A DNA stretch of 64,000 nucleotides from Lolium rigidum (GCF_022539505.1 NC_061513.1:349413696-349477695); one strand, 5' to 3'; positions 1-10,717 are shown, numbered from the stretch's first letter. Program-made: numbers and translations. The notes: generated by a model from the letters alone, not told the origin.

Positions 1-586
1 ACCATCTAGCTACTGCTATGGACCCATAGTCCAAGGATGAACTACTCACGCATCAGTCCGGAGGCAGGCATGGTGATGTAGTGTCCTCCGGTGATGATTC
101 CCCTCTCCGGCAGGGTGCCGGAGGCGATCTCCTGAATCCCCCGAGATGGGATTGGCGGCGGCGTCTCTGGAACTTTTCTCGTATCGTGGCTCTCGGTAAT
201 AGGGTTTTCGCGACGGAGAAAATATATAGGCGAAGGGGCAGAGTTGGGGGACGCTCGAGGTGGGGTCCCCACCTGGCGGCGCGGCCAAGGGGTGGCCCGC
301 GCCCCCCTATGGTGTGGGCTCCTCCTGGCCCCCCTTCGTCTCTCCTTCGGACTCCGTGAAGCCCCTGGAAAAATAGGAACGTGGCCTTTTGTTTCGTACA
401 ATTCCGAGAATATTTTCTGTGTAAGATTTCTGAAACCAAAAACAGCAGAAAACAGGAACTGGCGCTTTTAATAGGTTAGTGCCTTAAAATGCATCGAAAT
501 GATATAATGTATGAATAAAACATGTAGGTATTATCATAAAACTAGCATGGAACATAAGAAATTATAGATACGTTTGAGACGTATCA
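1..586 (-). mobile_element. Partial LTR of an Athila-like retrotransposon, reverse orientation, cut by window start
   Basis: On the minus strand this begins at 586 with TGATACGTCTC and resembles the LTR at 49846-51444: the same start, a GC-rich block near 261-330, and the stretch reading into the pair ATGGTGATG/CATCACCAT near 70-80. It lies directly against coding sequence at 587, so 587-591 (GGCAG) is the expected target-site duplication, with its partner left of the window. Only the first 586 bases of the LTR are present. Minus orientation follows from the TG start lying at the right edge. Confidence 0.7.
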
Positions 587-702
587 GGCAGCGATGTTGG
601 CAGCGACCAGGAGGAACAGCACACCAAGACTCGACAGGTGCTGCGGAGGCTGCAGGTCGGCCAGTTCGCCTCCTACTTCGCCAAAGGTGTCTACAAGTGC
701 CC
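587..702 (+). pseudogene. zf-XS domain gene fragment, part before the element A insertion
   Basis: Read from 587, 38 codons stay open and end ...YFAKGVYKCP at the insertion of element A. The YKCPFC motif is completed by the downstream half at 10495. The part before the zinc finger is polar and lacks a start codon; the upstream portion is cut off by the LTR at 1-586. The finger resembles the zf-XS zinc finger of SGS3/FDM-type plant proteins of RNA-directed silencing (known family role). That this particular gene had such a role is inference. The last five bases (TGCCC, 698-702) are the TSD of element A. Confidence 0.6.
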
Positions 703-2103
703 TGATACGTCCAAAACGTATCTACTTTCCCGAACACTTTTGCTATTGTTTTGCCTCTAATTTGTGTATTTTGGATGCAACTAACACGGACTAACGCTGT
801 TTTCAGCAAAGCTGATTCGGTGTCTCGTTTTTGTGCAGAAATCCAACTTTCGGGAAAATCCTCGGAATTTATGCGGAAGGCCCTATTTTCCCGAGAATGC
901 GACGGAGCCAGAAGGACAAGTTGGGTGGAGGCCCGAGGGCCCCACACCATAGGGCGGCGCGGCCCAGGGGGGGCCGCGCGGCCATGTGGTGTGGCCCCCT
1001 CGGCCGGCCTCCGACGCCCTCCTTCGGACTATTTATCGGCCTCGACCTAAAAACGCACGGGGAGAAGTCGAAGTCGCCAGAAACCCTCCAGAACGCCGCC
1101 ACATCGCGAAACTCCGTCGCGGGAGCCAGAAGTCTCCGTTCGGCACTCCGCCGGGACGGGGAATTGGAGGAGATCATCGCCGCCATCACCGCCAACGCCT
1201 CTACATCAACCAGCCATGTTTCCCCCATCCATGTGTGAGTAATTCCCCCGCTGTAGGCCGAAGGGGATGGTAGGGATTGGATGAGATTGGTCATGTAATA
1301 GCATAAGATTGTTAGGGCATAGTGCCTAGTGTCCGTAATTGGTACTTTGATGATATTGTTGCAACTTGTTATGCTTAATGCTTGTCACTAGGGCCCGAGT
1401 GCCATGATATCAGATCTGAACATGTTATTGTTTCATCAACATATTCATTGTTTATGGTCTTACATATAAGTTGTATACACATGTCGCTGTCCGGAACCAA
1501 TGGCCCCGAAGTGACAGAAATCGGGACAACCGGAGGGAATGGTAGTGATGTGAGGATCACATGTGTTCACGGAGTGTTAATGCTTTGCTCCGGTGCTCTA
1601 TTAAAAGGAGTACCTTAATATCCGAGTAGATTCCCTTGAGGCCCGGCTGCCACCGGCTGGTAGGACAAAAGATGTTGTGCAAGTTTCTCATTGCGAGCAC
1701 GCACGACTATAATTGGAACACATGCCTATTGATTGCTTTGTACTTGGACACCGTTTTATTATTATCTGCAAATGCCCTGCTATGATTGTTACATGAGTTT
1801 CTCTCATCCATGCAACGCCCGTCATCCGTCCCCGTGCCTACGGTATTTTAATCCTGCTGTTTACTTTAATCACTACTGCTGTCCGTATTACTCTGCTGCT
1901 TGTTATTTCACTCACTGCTATCGCTATAAAGCTGTTACCTACTTGATAAACTCTTGCGAGCAAGTATGTTTCCAGTGCGGCTGAATTGACAACTCCGTTG
2001 TTAAGGCTTCCAAGTGTTCTTTGTCTCCCCTTGTGTCGAATCAATAAATTGGGTTTTACTTCCCTCGAAGACTGTTGCAATCCCCTATACTTGTGGGTCA
2101 TCA
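703..2103 (+). repeat. 5' LTR of element A (1401 bp)
   Basis: Starts TGATACGTCC and ends GGGTCATCA; matched by 9092-10489 and by both LTRs of element C. It opens with an imperfect palindrome (GATACGT...ACGTATC, 704-722) and has a GC-rich fold around 937-1005 flanked by CCCACACCAT and ATGTGGTGTGG. Confidence 0.9.
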
Positions 2104-2114
2104 AGACTATTTTC

Positions 2115-2132
2115 TGGCGCCGTTGCCGGGGA
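2115..2132 (+). other. Primer binding site of element A
   Basis: TGGCGCCGTTGCCGGGGA starts 12 bases after the LTR. This is the Athila-type PBS, usually assigned to tRNA-Asp. The same 18 bases occur at 31676 (element C) and 51456 (element F). Confidence 0.85.
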
Positions 2133-2190
2133 GCATAGCTTTATTTGGAAGTTCACTTGGATTAATATTGTTCGCTGCAAATTCTCCATC

Positions 2191-4843
2191 ATGGGTAAAC
2201 CTCGCGATACTAAGATCGCCATATTACCATCCACTACAAGAAAAGGTACAATTCTGAATACCTCGCTGCTCTTGATTCACCATCTGTGATTGATAAACTT
2301 GTTTCACCGCCGCATGCTTCACATGCGGGTACTTCTGCTGAATCTGAAAACTCTCATAATATTGATAATATTTCTCATCGTGCTTGATGATAGTGGTTCA
2401 TTGGGATCTTTTCTAGATGCTACGATTGCTAGGTCTAGACAAATTGAAAATACTGAAACTCCTAATGCTACTACACCTGTTAGTTCACCTGAACTTGATT
2501 ATTTTAGTGATGATCCTGATGAAGATTATGTGGAGCTTAATGATGATTTTATTGAAAAATGCAATGCTACTACTGATGCAAGAAAAATTAAAAAGTTGCT
2601 TGCAGAACATGCTGTTAGATATAAACTGTCTCCTGATCCTAAGTTTGCCACATCTCCTATAAACATTAAGGATAAAGATTATGATTTTTCTCTTGATCTA
2701 TCTCATATTGCTATCGTTGAGAAAACGCCCTTTTGTGGTACTGAAAAAGAAAGTGCTGTTGAACACATGACTGAGTTATCTACTCTAAGTAGCTTGTTTT
2801 CTGATGATGTCAAGATGCGTACTTACTTTGTTGCTAAAATCTTTCCATTCTCATTAAAGGATGACGCTAAAACTTGGTATAATAGTTTGCCACCTAATTC
2901 TATTAAAAGTCCAAAAGAATTGCTTGATGTTTTCTTCCGTAAATACTTTCCTGCTAGTGCTCAACATATAGCTTTGCAGAGAATTTATAATTTCAACCAG
3001 GAAGATGGAGAGAAATTGCCTGAGGCTTGGGCGAGATTTTGCTCTCTTATTAGAGCTCAGCCTGATCATGATTTGGAAAAGCATGATTTACTTGATATAT
3101 TTTATAGTGGACTAACCATTGAGTCTAGGGCATACCTGGATAGTTGTGCTGGTTGTGTTTTCAGGAAAAGAACTCCAGACGACGCTGAAGAATAATTGGC
3201 TAAAATAGGCCGGAATCATGATGATTGGACTACGCCCGAACCAACTCCAACGCCAATATTGAAGAAGAGGGGTTTAATTAAATTGAATGATGAAGATATG
3301 AGGGAAGCCAAGAAGTCTCTCAAGGAGAAAGGTATTAAATCGAAGATGTGAAGAACCTTCCTCCCATAGAAGATATATGTGAGATAATTCCCCCTTCATC
3401 CATGATTGAGGTAAACTCCCTTCAACGCTTTACTAGGGAGGATATTCCGTATTCGAAACCTCCTGCACAATGCTTAGATGAGTTTGATAATTATATTGTT
3501 AAGCAAGAAAATTTTAATATGAGAGTAGAGAATCATTTAATGGAAAATTCTCGAGCTATTAGTGAATTGCATGATATTGTAGAGAGAACCTCCAATGATG
3601 TTAAGATGCTTGTTAAACATTTTCATATGGTTCAAACTCAAATTGATCAACTCACTAAAGTGCAAAATGACTTGTTAGGGAATAATTCTAAAGAAAAACA
3701 TGCTTATGAAGTAACAACTAGAGGTGGTGTCTCTACCCAGGATCCTCTATATCCTGAAGGGCATCCCAAAAGAATTGAACAAGATTCTCAACGCATTGAA
3801 CCTAGTGCTCATTCTAAGAAGAAAAAGAAGAAGAAGCATAAAAATGTTGTAGAATCCTCTGAACCTGTTAATGATCCTAATAGTATTTATATTTCTGATG
3901 CTGAAACTGAAAGTGGTAATGAACATGATAAAGATAATGATAAGAATGATACTCCTGATAAAGAAGAGGTTGAAGAAGAACCTGAAAATCATGCTAAAAA
4001 TAAAAAGTACACTAAAGAAGATTTTATTGCTGAGAAACATGGTAATGAAAGAGAACCTTGGGTGCAAAAGCAAATGCCTTTTCCTGCTAAGAAACTAAAA
4101 TCAAAGGAAGAAGAACACTATAATAAATTTTGTGATTGGATGAAACCTTTATTCTTGCAAATCCCTTTGACTGATGCTATTAAATTGCCACCTTATTCAA
4201 AGTATATGAAAGATATTGTTACTAACAAGAGGAAAATCCCCAATGAGGAAATTTCCACTATGCTTGCTAATTACTCTTTCAATGGCAAAGTTCCAAAGAA
4301 GTTGGGCGACCTGGTATACCTACTATTCCTTGTTCTATTAAGAATAATTATGTTAAAACTGCTCTATGTGACTTGGGAGCCGGTGTTAGTGTTATGCCTT
4401 TTTCTCTTTATAAGAGGCTTTATCTAGATAAGTTGATACCTACTGATATATCTTTGCAAATGGCTGATAAATCTACTGCTATTCCTGTTGGTATCTGTGA
4501 GGATGTTCCTGTTCAAGTTACTACTAATTGCTTGATATTAACTGATTTTGTTGTGTTGGAAATGCTCGAAGATGATAATATGTCTATTATTCTTGGGAGA
4601 CCTTTTCTTAACACCGCAGGGGCTGTTATTGATTGCAATAAAGGGAAGGTTACTTTTAATGTTGATGATAAGGAACATACCGTCTATTTCCCCAAGAAGA
4701 TTGATAAAGTATGTGGAGTCAATACTATTACTAATGTGAGAACTATTAAAGTGGGAACTATTGATTGTCCTATATATGAACCTAAAGAAGAATATCAAAC
4801 TCTCGTGATTGGATCCATATCAATACAATTCAAGGTAACATGA
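2191..4843 (+). pseudogene. Broken gag-protease ORF of element A
   Basis: The start at 2191 (MGKPRDTK) follows the untranslated leader and matches the start in element C. The capsid-like retrotrans_gag region lies around 2820-3180 (motifs AKTWYNSLP and FFRKYFPASAQH). A lysine-rich acidic linker lies around 3800-4000. A retropepsin-like domain lies around 4350-4680 (DLGAGVSVMPF, then IILGRPFL). Compared with element C there is a one-base loss near 2255 and a compensating gain near 2372, a nonsense TAA at 3193-3195, a one-base loss near 3341 and another near 4310. No polymerase domains follow. Gag would form the particle and the aspartic protease would mature it. This copy cannot make a full product. 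Confidence 0.85.
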
Positions 4844-5622
4844 TTGATTTGAGGTTTATTTCTTCTTATGCTATGTAAATTTATTTGGTGGCAAGACTTG
4901 ATCAACCTTGTTAACAAATACTTTTTATATGCATAGAGGAGGTAAACAACATCTCTTTCTTCCTCCACTTGCTCTAGTTGCTGTAGCACTTTTAATTTGC
5001 AAAGTTCCTTAGTTAATTGGAGATTTCAAAATTTTCCTAGCCAGTAATAATAAACTGAATACCCAGAAATGTGCATTTTTCAAAGTTTTCAAAATTTCAC
5101 AAAAATTATACCGTTGGTCCTATTTTTCAACGAGGCACCTGGGAGCACCAGAGGATGACCTGTGGGGCACCAGAGGGTGCCACACCACAGGCCGGCGCGG
5201 CCAAGGAGGTGGGCGCGCCACCCTGTGGTGTGGGCCCCTCCTTATCCCACTTTGCCATCTCTTTCTCCAGCACCTTATCTCTCCCGAAAAAACTCGTACC
5301 AGGTTCCTCTCACTCACGTTTTTGCTCCAGAGCTCCAGATTTCTCGATCTCTTTGCTCAGCCCAGATTTTTGTCTGAAATTTGGCACGTTTGCTCTTCGG
5401 TATGTGACTCCTCCACCCATCCAAGTAGAATTTTGTTTGGTTGAGTATATCTTGAATATTTTGCTGCTGTAGGTAACATGTTTAGTGAGCTTGCATGCTT
5501 GTTCTAAGTGGTAGAAACTAGTTTTGATGCATGATTAGTACTCTAGCAAGTTCCTATGGTAGTTTCCCTCAATTATATGTCACCAAATCAAATTTTTATA
5601 TTGTTTGTTGAAATTTCAGAAA
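4844..5622 (+). other. Non-coding leader between protease and ATHILA-like ORF, with GC-rich fold
   Basis: No credible gene. It holds a GC-rich inverted structure at about 5161-5240 (GTGCCACACCACAGG on one side, CCCTGTGGTGTGGG on the other) closely like the block in the LTRs. A TTTCAG lies just before the next ORF's ATG and could be a splice acceptor (inference). The matching region in element C is 35975-36761. Confidence 0.6.
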
Positions 5623-6744
5623 ATGGAGTGGAATAGATATCACTTGAACCAACAAGAATTGGAAGTCCAACAAGTTATGCGAGTCAATCATGAAGAGGGA
5701 GTATACCCCTCTTACTACCCATGCGTGGACTTTATGAGAAGTGTGGGGATTTTACAAGATGTTCAAACTCTAATCTCTCGTGCAGGGCTGAGTGATTTTG
5801 TTGAAGGAGAGCCAAGACAATATGCAAAATTAACTATGTCTGTTGTGCAGGACTTTAAATTCAATTGGTCGCGATCTAACCCCACGGTTCAGTATAAGAT
5901 TTATAATAAAGCTGTCAACTTGCTATTTAGTGATTTTTGTACAGCAATTAGAGTACCACAATGGGGATCGTGCGAGAAGATAAGGGGATTGCCTCAAGAA
6001 CTCTTAAACCTCTTCAAGATGATTTGCTATGGAAGGAGTTTCTCAGAGGATAGTGGTAAAATCACTAGCATTCAGCTCCCGGCTATCCGCTACTTTGCCT
6101 ATTTTATTACTAAATGCGTTCTTGCTAAAAAGATTGGAGGTAAACTATCTATCCCGGATTTAGCTTTTCTAGCTGCGGCACTGCAAGGTAGTAGGACTTA
6201 TAATTTGGGGGCATTGATAGCTTATAGGCTTACTACTAACCGTGAGAAAGGTGGAATTTGTGGAGGTCTCATCGCCTCTCGTTTACTAGCTTTTCATAAT
6301 GTAGAACCTCATCATTTTGATATTCCATTCCCCATAGAAAAACTTGACATAGCCTCTATGATTAAACATGAATTCGTTTCTGATTCCTCCAACTTGGGTA
6401 ACCTGTTTTACAAGATGACATTTTATAAGAAAACTTGGAGATTAACTAAGAAAACTGAAAAACTAGTAAAATTGCCTGCGCCTGTTCTATTTAACCTTGA
6501 TTCCAGGAATGATTGGTCAGTCACCGAAGGCGCGCTGAGTGCACACATAGAAGGAGGAGGCCATCATGCAAGAGACGACACGGAGGTCGAGGAACACCTC
6601 GACTCATCATCCGATGCAGCAAGTTCCTCGCATCAACATGTTGGGCACATGGAGCCTCCACGCTTTTCTTCTGCATCGGTACCTTATTATGACTACTCCA
6701 TGTATGATTCATCGGCATGGAACCCAGACCCTCGATGGGGTTGA
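5623..6744 (+). CDS. ATHILA ORF-1-like protein of element A, intact, 373 aa
   Basis: ATG at 5623 (MEWNRYHLNQQE) is chosen because element C has the same start and the TTTCAG before it could be a splice acceptor. The protein has the look of the ATHILA ORF-1 family: motifs NLLFSDFCTAIRVPQWGSC (about residues 108-126), PAIRYFAYFITKCVLAKK and SIPDLAFLAAAL, then an acidic/serine-rich tail (VEEHLDSSSDAASSSHQH) and the end NPDPRWG. The function of this family is not established; it sits where some Athila elements carry an env-like ORF. No signal peptide or membrane segment is evident. It is the only intact ORF in the element, while gag-protease upstream is broken. Element C carries a shortened, interrupted copy. 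Confidence 0.75.
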   Translation: MEWNRYHLNQQELEVQQVMRVNHEEGVYPSYYPCVDFMRSVGILQDVQTLISRAGLSDFVEGEPRQYAKLTMSVVQDFKFNWSRSNPTVQYKIYNKAVNLLFSDFCTAIRVPQWGSCEKIRGLPQELLNLFKMICYGRSFSEDSGKITSIQLPAIRYFAYFITKCVLAKKIGGKLSIPDLAFLAAALQGSRTYNLGALIAYRLTTNREKGGICGGLIASRLLAFHNVEPHHFDIPFPIEKLDIASMIKHEFVSDSSNLGNLFYKMTFYKKTWRLTKKTEKLVKLPAPVLFNLDSRNDWSVTEGALSAHIEGGGHHARDDTEVEEHLDSSSDAASSSHQHVGHMEPPRFSSASVPYYDYSMYDSSAWNPDPRWG

Positions 6745-9091
6745 TCTCCACTTAGGCCAAAAGCCTAAGCTTGGGGGGAGGTATACCGGCATCACTCATT
6801 CTTTGCATATTATGATTGCTGGATACTTGTACATATTTGTTTTGTTCGTTTGAGTGGTTTTCTAATGAGAGGGAGATGATATTTGGGGAAGTGCTGCCTG
6901 AAAACAGATTCTGGACTGTTATTAGAAAAATTCGTGCGCACAGCCAGAACGTTATTTTGAGCTGCCAATATTTGTGCAGGTTCCCCAGGTTGTTATCTAA
7001 CTTTCATTAGTTGAACACTTTTCAATCTGAGCAACGTAAGATTTTTGTAAAAATCGATTTCTTTACTGCTGTCAGGTTTTGGCAGATTTCTGCCATCTCG
7101 CTTTTCTGTGTTTCATTTAGTTTGCTATTTCTTGTTCTTGCTTTGTTTCTTTCTTAAAACACAAAAAGACCAAAAATATTTCTGTTGTTTCTCTTCACCA
7201 TTTGTTTGCTTTGGTTTCTTGCATTTGTTTCGCTTTATTTGCTATTGCTAGTTTGCTATAAGAAAACCCAAAAAGATTTTGCTTTGTTTGTTTGTTTCCT
7301 CTTGTTCTTGTTCTCAAATTCGAAAACACCAAAAATATTTTCTGTTCTTCTTTGGTTTTGTAAAGTTCTTTATGAGTTCAATGGTCTTCGGTGGCTGGAG
7401 CGTGGTTTTCATTTCATATTATCCAAGCTACACAAGTGAAAGGCAATAATGACGATCTACGGCAATCTGATTGTGGTGAGAGGCTGGTATGAACTCTATT
7501 TGTTTTCATTTTTGTACATATACTCATCCATGTGAGCATGCTTAGTTAGTTCATGTGAGGTATATGTTATTTGAGAAAGTCTAGTAGTTTATGATCTCTC
7601 ATGTTTAGCTCCAATCTATTAATATGAGTAGCATGTCATGGATGTTTGCTTGCATTGTTTTATTCATAAGTAAGTATGGCATTGTGGTATCCTCCTCTGA
7701 ATAATTCATTTATATCGACTTGGCACATGCTCATGCATGCATATGACTGAACAAAAAGTCAATTAAGCCTTGATGATCTATATTGCTTCAGAGTTCTTGT
7801 ATCATTTTTATGCCTCCGTTAATTTATTTTGCCGCAAGCATGATTATGATAGTTACTGCTCTCTTGATTTGTCGCTCCCTAGTCTATTGCTAGCCTCCAC
7901 CTGTACTGAGCGGGAACGCTGCTCGTGCTTCCAAATACCTGAAAACCAAGTTGTTCCAAAAGTGTCCACCATAAATACCTATGCATGGCATTTTCAAACC
8001 ATTCCAAGTAAATTCTCATGCGCTACCTTTAAAACCTTCAAAATGCTTCTCAATTTGTGTTTATGTTTCATAGCTCATGAGGAAGTATGTGGTGTTTAGC
8101 TTTCAACCTTGTCATTTACTTTTGACGGACTCTCATATGGACTAGTGGCACATCCGCTTATCCAATAACTTTGCAAAAAGAGCTGGCAATGGGATTCCCA
8201 GTCCCAAATTAATTAACTTAAATAGACACTCCTCCATGGTTTGTGATTGTTGGACGGCACCCGAAGGATTCGGTTAGCCATGGCTTGTGTAAGCAAAGGT
8301 TGGGGGGAGTTTCATCATCATAATAAAATTAAAATAAAAAGGGCACTCCTTCATGGTATGTGATTGTTGGCAGGCACCCGAGGATTCGGTTAGCCATGGT
8401 TTGTGAAAGAAAGGTTGGAAGGAGTGCCACCCAAAAATAAAAATTCATGGGAGCCGCTCTTGAAAGTTCGGTTGGCGAGGTAGTTAGTGTACCCATTACC
8501 ATTCGTTGACAACAACAAACACCTCTCAAAATAATTTTACTCCTGATTTCAAAAATGAAAAGCTCTAGCGCATGTTAATCCCTGCTTCCCTCTGCGAAGG
8601 GTCAATCTTTTACGTCTATGTTGTGTCTCCATTATTTCTTTGAGCACTTTCTTGAGAGCACAACTGTCATTCTTAGTATAATATGCTTGTCTCAAAATAT
8701 GATTGATTGTGGTATAACTTTGATGCTTTTATCTTTGACAATCACTACTTCTAGTCTTTCTATGAACTCCAGAGGTGCCCGGGCATTTATGTTTTGCCAA
8801 TCAAATACAGGCAAGCGAGATACCACTTTATCATACTCTCTTATGAACATTGCAATGTTTCTTATATACATGATTCATGATGCTTCTTATTAATTGTTGG
8901 TACCTCTCCATGATTGACATAGCTGTTAGATGATCTTATTTGCATGTACTTCATTATGAACTGTTTAAGTATTAGCCATAGCATGAGAATATATACATCA
9001 TATGAGCAAATGTGTTCGTGAAAGTTCTTTTATCGCTCAGTTGTTAACTGAATTGCTTGAGGACAAGCAATAAGCTAAGCTTGGGGGGAGT
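6745..9091 (+). other. Long 3' non-coding region of element A with polypurine tract
   Basis: There is no gene of recognisable family in 2.3 kb. Just after the ORF is a perfect hairpin (CTTAGGC, loop caaaa, GCCTAAG, 6751-6769) running into GCTTGGGGGGAG. The true polypurine tract, again AAGCTTGGGGGGAG, lies at 9077-9090 directly before the 3' LTR. T-rich stretches at 7080-7350 contain two copies of an AAAACAC(C)AAAAATATTT word. The whole region is conserved in element C (44481-46707). Confidence 0.7.
8225..8429 (+). repeat. Tandem repeat of a hairpin-forming unit in element A
   Basis: Unit 1 (8225-8310) and unit 2 (8341-8429) share GATTCGGTTAGCCATGG and TGTGATTGTTGG. Unit 2 begins GGCACTCCTTC and ends GAAGGAGTGCC, so its ends can pair. 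Unit 1 ends instead in GGTTGGGGGGAG, resembling the polypurine tract. Element C has only one unit (45957-46043). Confidence 0.65.
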
Positions 9092-10489
9092 TGATACGTC
9101 CAAAACGTATCTACTTTCCCGAACACTTTTGCTATTGTTTTGCCTCTAATTTGTGTATTTTGGATGCAACTAACACGGACTAACGCTGTTTTCAGCGGAA
9201 CTGTTCTGGTGTCTCGTTTTTGTGCAGAAATCCAACTTTCGGGAAAATCCTCGGAATTTATGCAGAAGGCCCTATTTTCCCAGAATACTGACGGAGCCAG
9301 AAGGACAAGTTGGGTGGAGGCCCGAGGGCCCCACACCATAGGGCGGCGCGGCCCAGGGGGGGCCCGCGCGGCCATGTGGTGTGGCCCCCTCGGCCGGCCT
9401 CCGACGCCCTCCTTCGGACTATTTATCGGCCTCGACCTAAAAACGCACGGGGAGAAGTCGAAGTCGCCGTAAACCCTCCAGAACGCCGCCACATCGCGAA
9501 ACTCCGTCGCAGGAGCCAGAAGTCTCCGTTCTGGCACTCCGCCGGGACGGGGAATTGGAGGAGATCATCGCCGCCATCACCGCCAACGCCTCTACATCAA
9601 CCAGCCATGTTTCCCCCATCCATGTGTGAGTAATTCCCCGCTGTAGGCCGAAGGGGATGGTAGGGATTGGATGAGATTGGTCATGTAATAGCATAAGATT
9701 GTTAGGGCATAGTGCCTAGTGTCCGTAATTGGTACTTTGATGATATTGTTGCAACTTGTTATGCTTAATGCTTGTCACTAGGGCCCGAGTGCCATGATCT
9801 CAGATCTGAACATGTTATTGTTTCATCAAGATATTCATTGTTTATGGTCTTACCTATAAGTTGTATACACATGTCGCTGTCCGGAACCAATGGCCCCGAA
9901 GTGATAGAAATCGGGACAACCGGAGGGAATGGTAGTGATGTGAGGATCACATGTGTTCACGGAGTGTTAATGCTTTGCTCCGGTGCTCTATTAAAAGGAG
10001 TACCTTAATATCCAGTAGATTCCCTTGAGGCCCGGCTGCCACCGGCTGGTAGGACAAAAGATGTTGTGCAAGTTTCTCATTGCGAGCACGCATGACTATA
10101 TATGGAACACATGCCTATTGATTGCTTTGTACTTGGACACCGTTTTATTATTATCTGCAAATGCCCTGCTATGATTGTAACATGAGTTTCTCTCATCCAT
10201 GCAACCACCGTCATCCGTCCCCGTGCCTACAGTATTTTAGTCCTGCTGTTTACTATAATCACTACTGCTGTCTGTATTACTCTGCTGCTGTTATTTCACT
10301 ACTGCTACTGCTATAAAACTATTACTACTGATAAACTCTTGCGAGCATGTCTGTTTCCAGGTGCAGCTGAATTGACAACTCCGCTGTTAAGGCTTCCAAG
10401 TGTTCTTTGTCTCCCCTTATGTCGAATCAATAAATTGGGTTTTACTTCCCTCGAAAACTGTTGCGATCCCCTATACTTGTGGGTCATCA
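9092..10489 (+). repeat. 3' LTR of element A (1398 bp)
   Basis: Same start and end as 703-2103, with scattered substitutions and small indels (for example around 9196-9207 against 806-818). Followed by the TSD TGCCC at 10490-10494. Confidence 0.9.
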
Positions 10490-10494
10490 TGCCC

Positions 10495-10717
10495 CTTCTG
10501 CACTAGGAGACTCGACGACACCGAATTCAACTGCCTCCTCACGCATGCCGATGACATCGGAAGGACCTTCCCCAAGGTCGGCTCGATGGTGAACGCCTAC
10601 TCCTTCCGTGCCAAGCACAAGGCGCTCGGCATTCACCTCCGCAACTTCCAGCGGGTGGAGATCCCAGCCAGGCGCATGCCTCCGCTCAAGCCCAAGGTGC
10701 CAAAGATCAAGGGATAG
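10495..10717 (+). pseudogene. zf-XS domain gene fragment, part after the element A insertion, with stop codon
   Basis: Counting the TSD once, the frame runs from the left fragment straight into this one. It gives a finger of CPFC, then LLTHADDIGR, then AYSFRAKHKALGIHL, which is the C-x2-C...H...H layout of zf-XS domains, then a basic proline-rich tail ending at TAG 10715-10717. Left and right parts total 339 bases, exactly 113 codons including the stop, with no other lesion. The upstream end is missing, so the original length is unknown. By family, zf-XS proteins (SGS3, FDM) act in small-RNA pathways; the role here is inferred only from the domain. Confidence 0.65.

Larger units (their letters stand above)
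703..10489 (+). mobile_element. Element A: complete non-autonomous Athila-like gypsy retrotransposon
   Basis: LTRs at 703-2103 and 9092-10489 share start (TGATACGTCC) and end (GGGTCATCA). A perfect 5-bp TSD, TGCCC, lies at 698-702 and 10490-10494. The order is LTR, PBS, broken gag-protease, long leader, ATHILA-like ORF, long 3' region, polypurine tract, LTR. No reverse transcriptase, RNase H or integrase motifs are visible in the 7-kb interior, so the element would need enzymes in trans. The PBS and the ATHILA-type protein place it in the Athila lineage. The exact Triticeae family name is not certain from memory. It splits the zf-XS gene fragment. Confidence 0.9.

Noticed and set aside
7185..7439. 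Hydrophobic 84-codon ORF that might look like a membrane protein
   Set aside because: T-rich non-coding 3' region of element A; the frame is not conserved in element C (44925-45175).
10400..10717. The 105-codon ORF as a separate gene
   Set aside because: Its first part is LTR sequence with no ATG at the start; it is the junction of the 3' LTR with the interrupted zf-XS gene.
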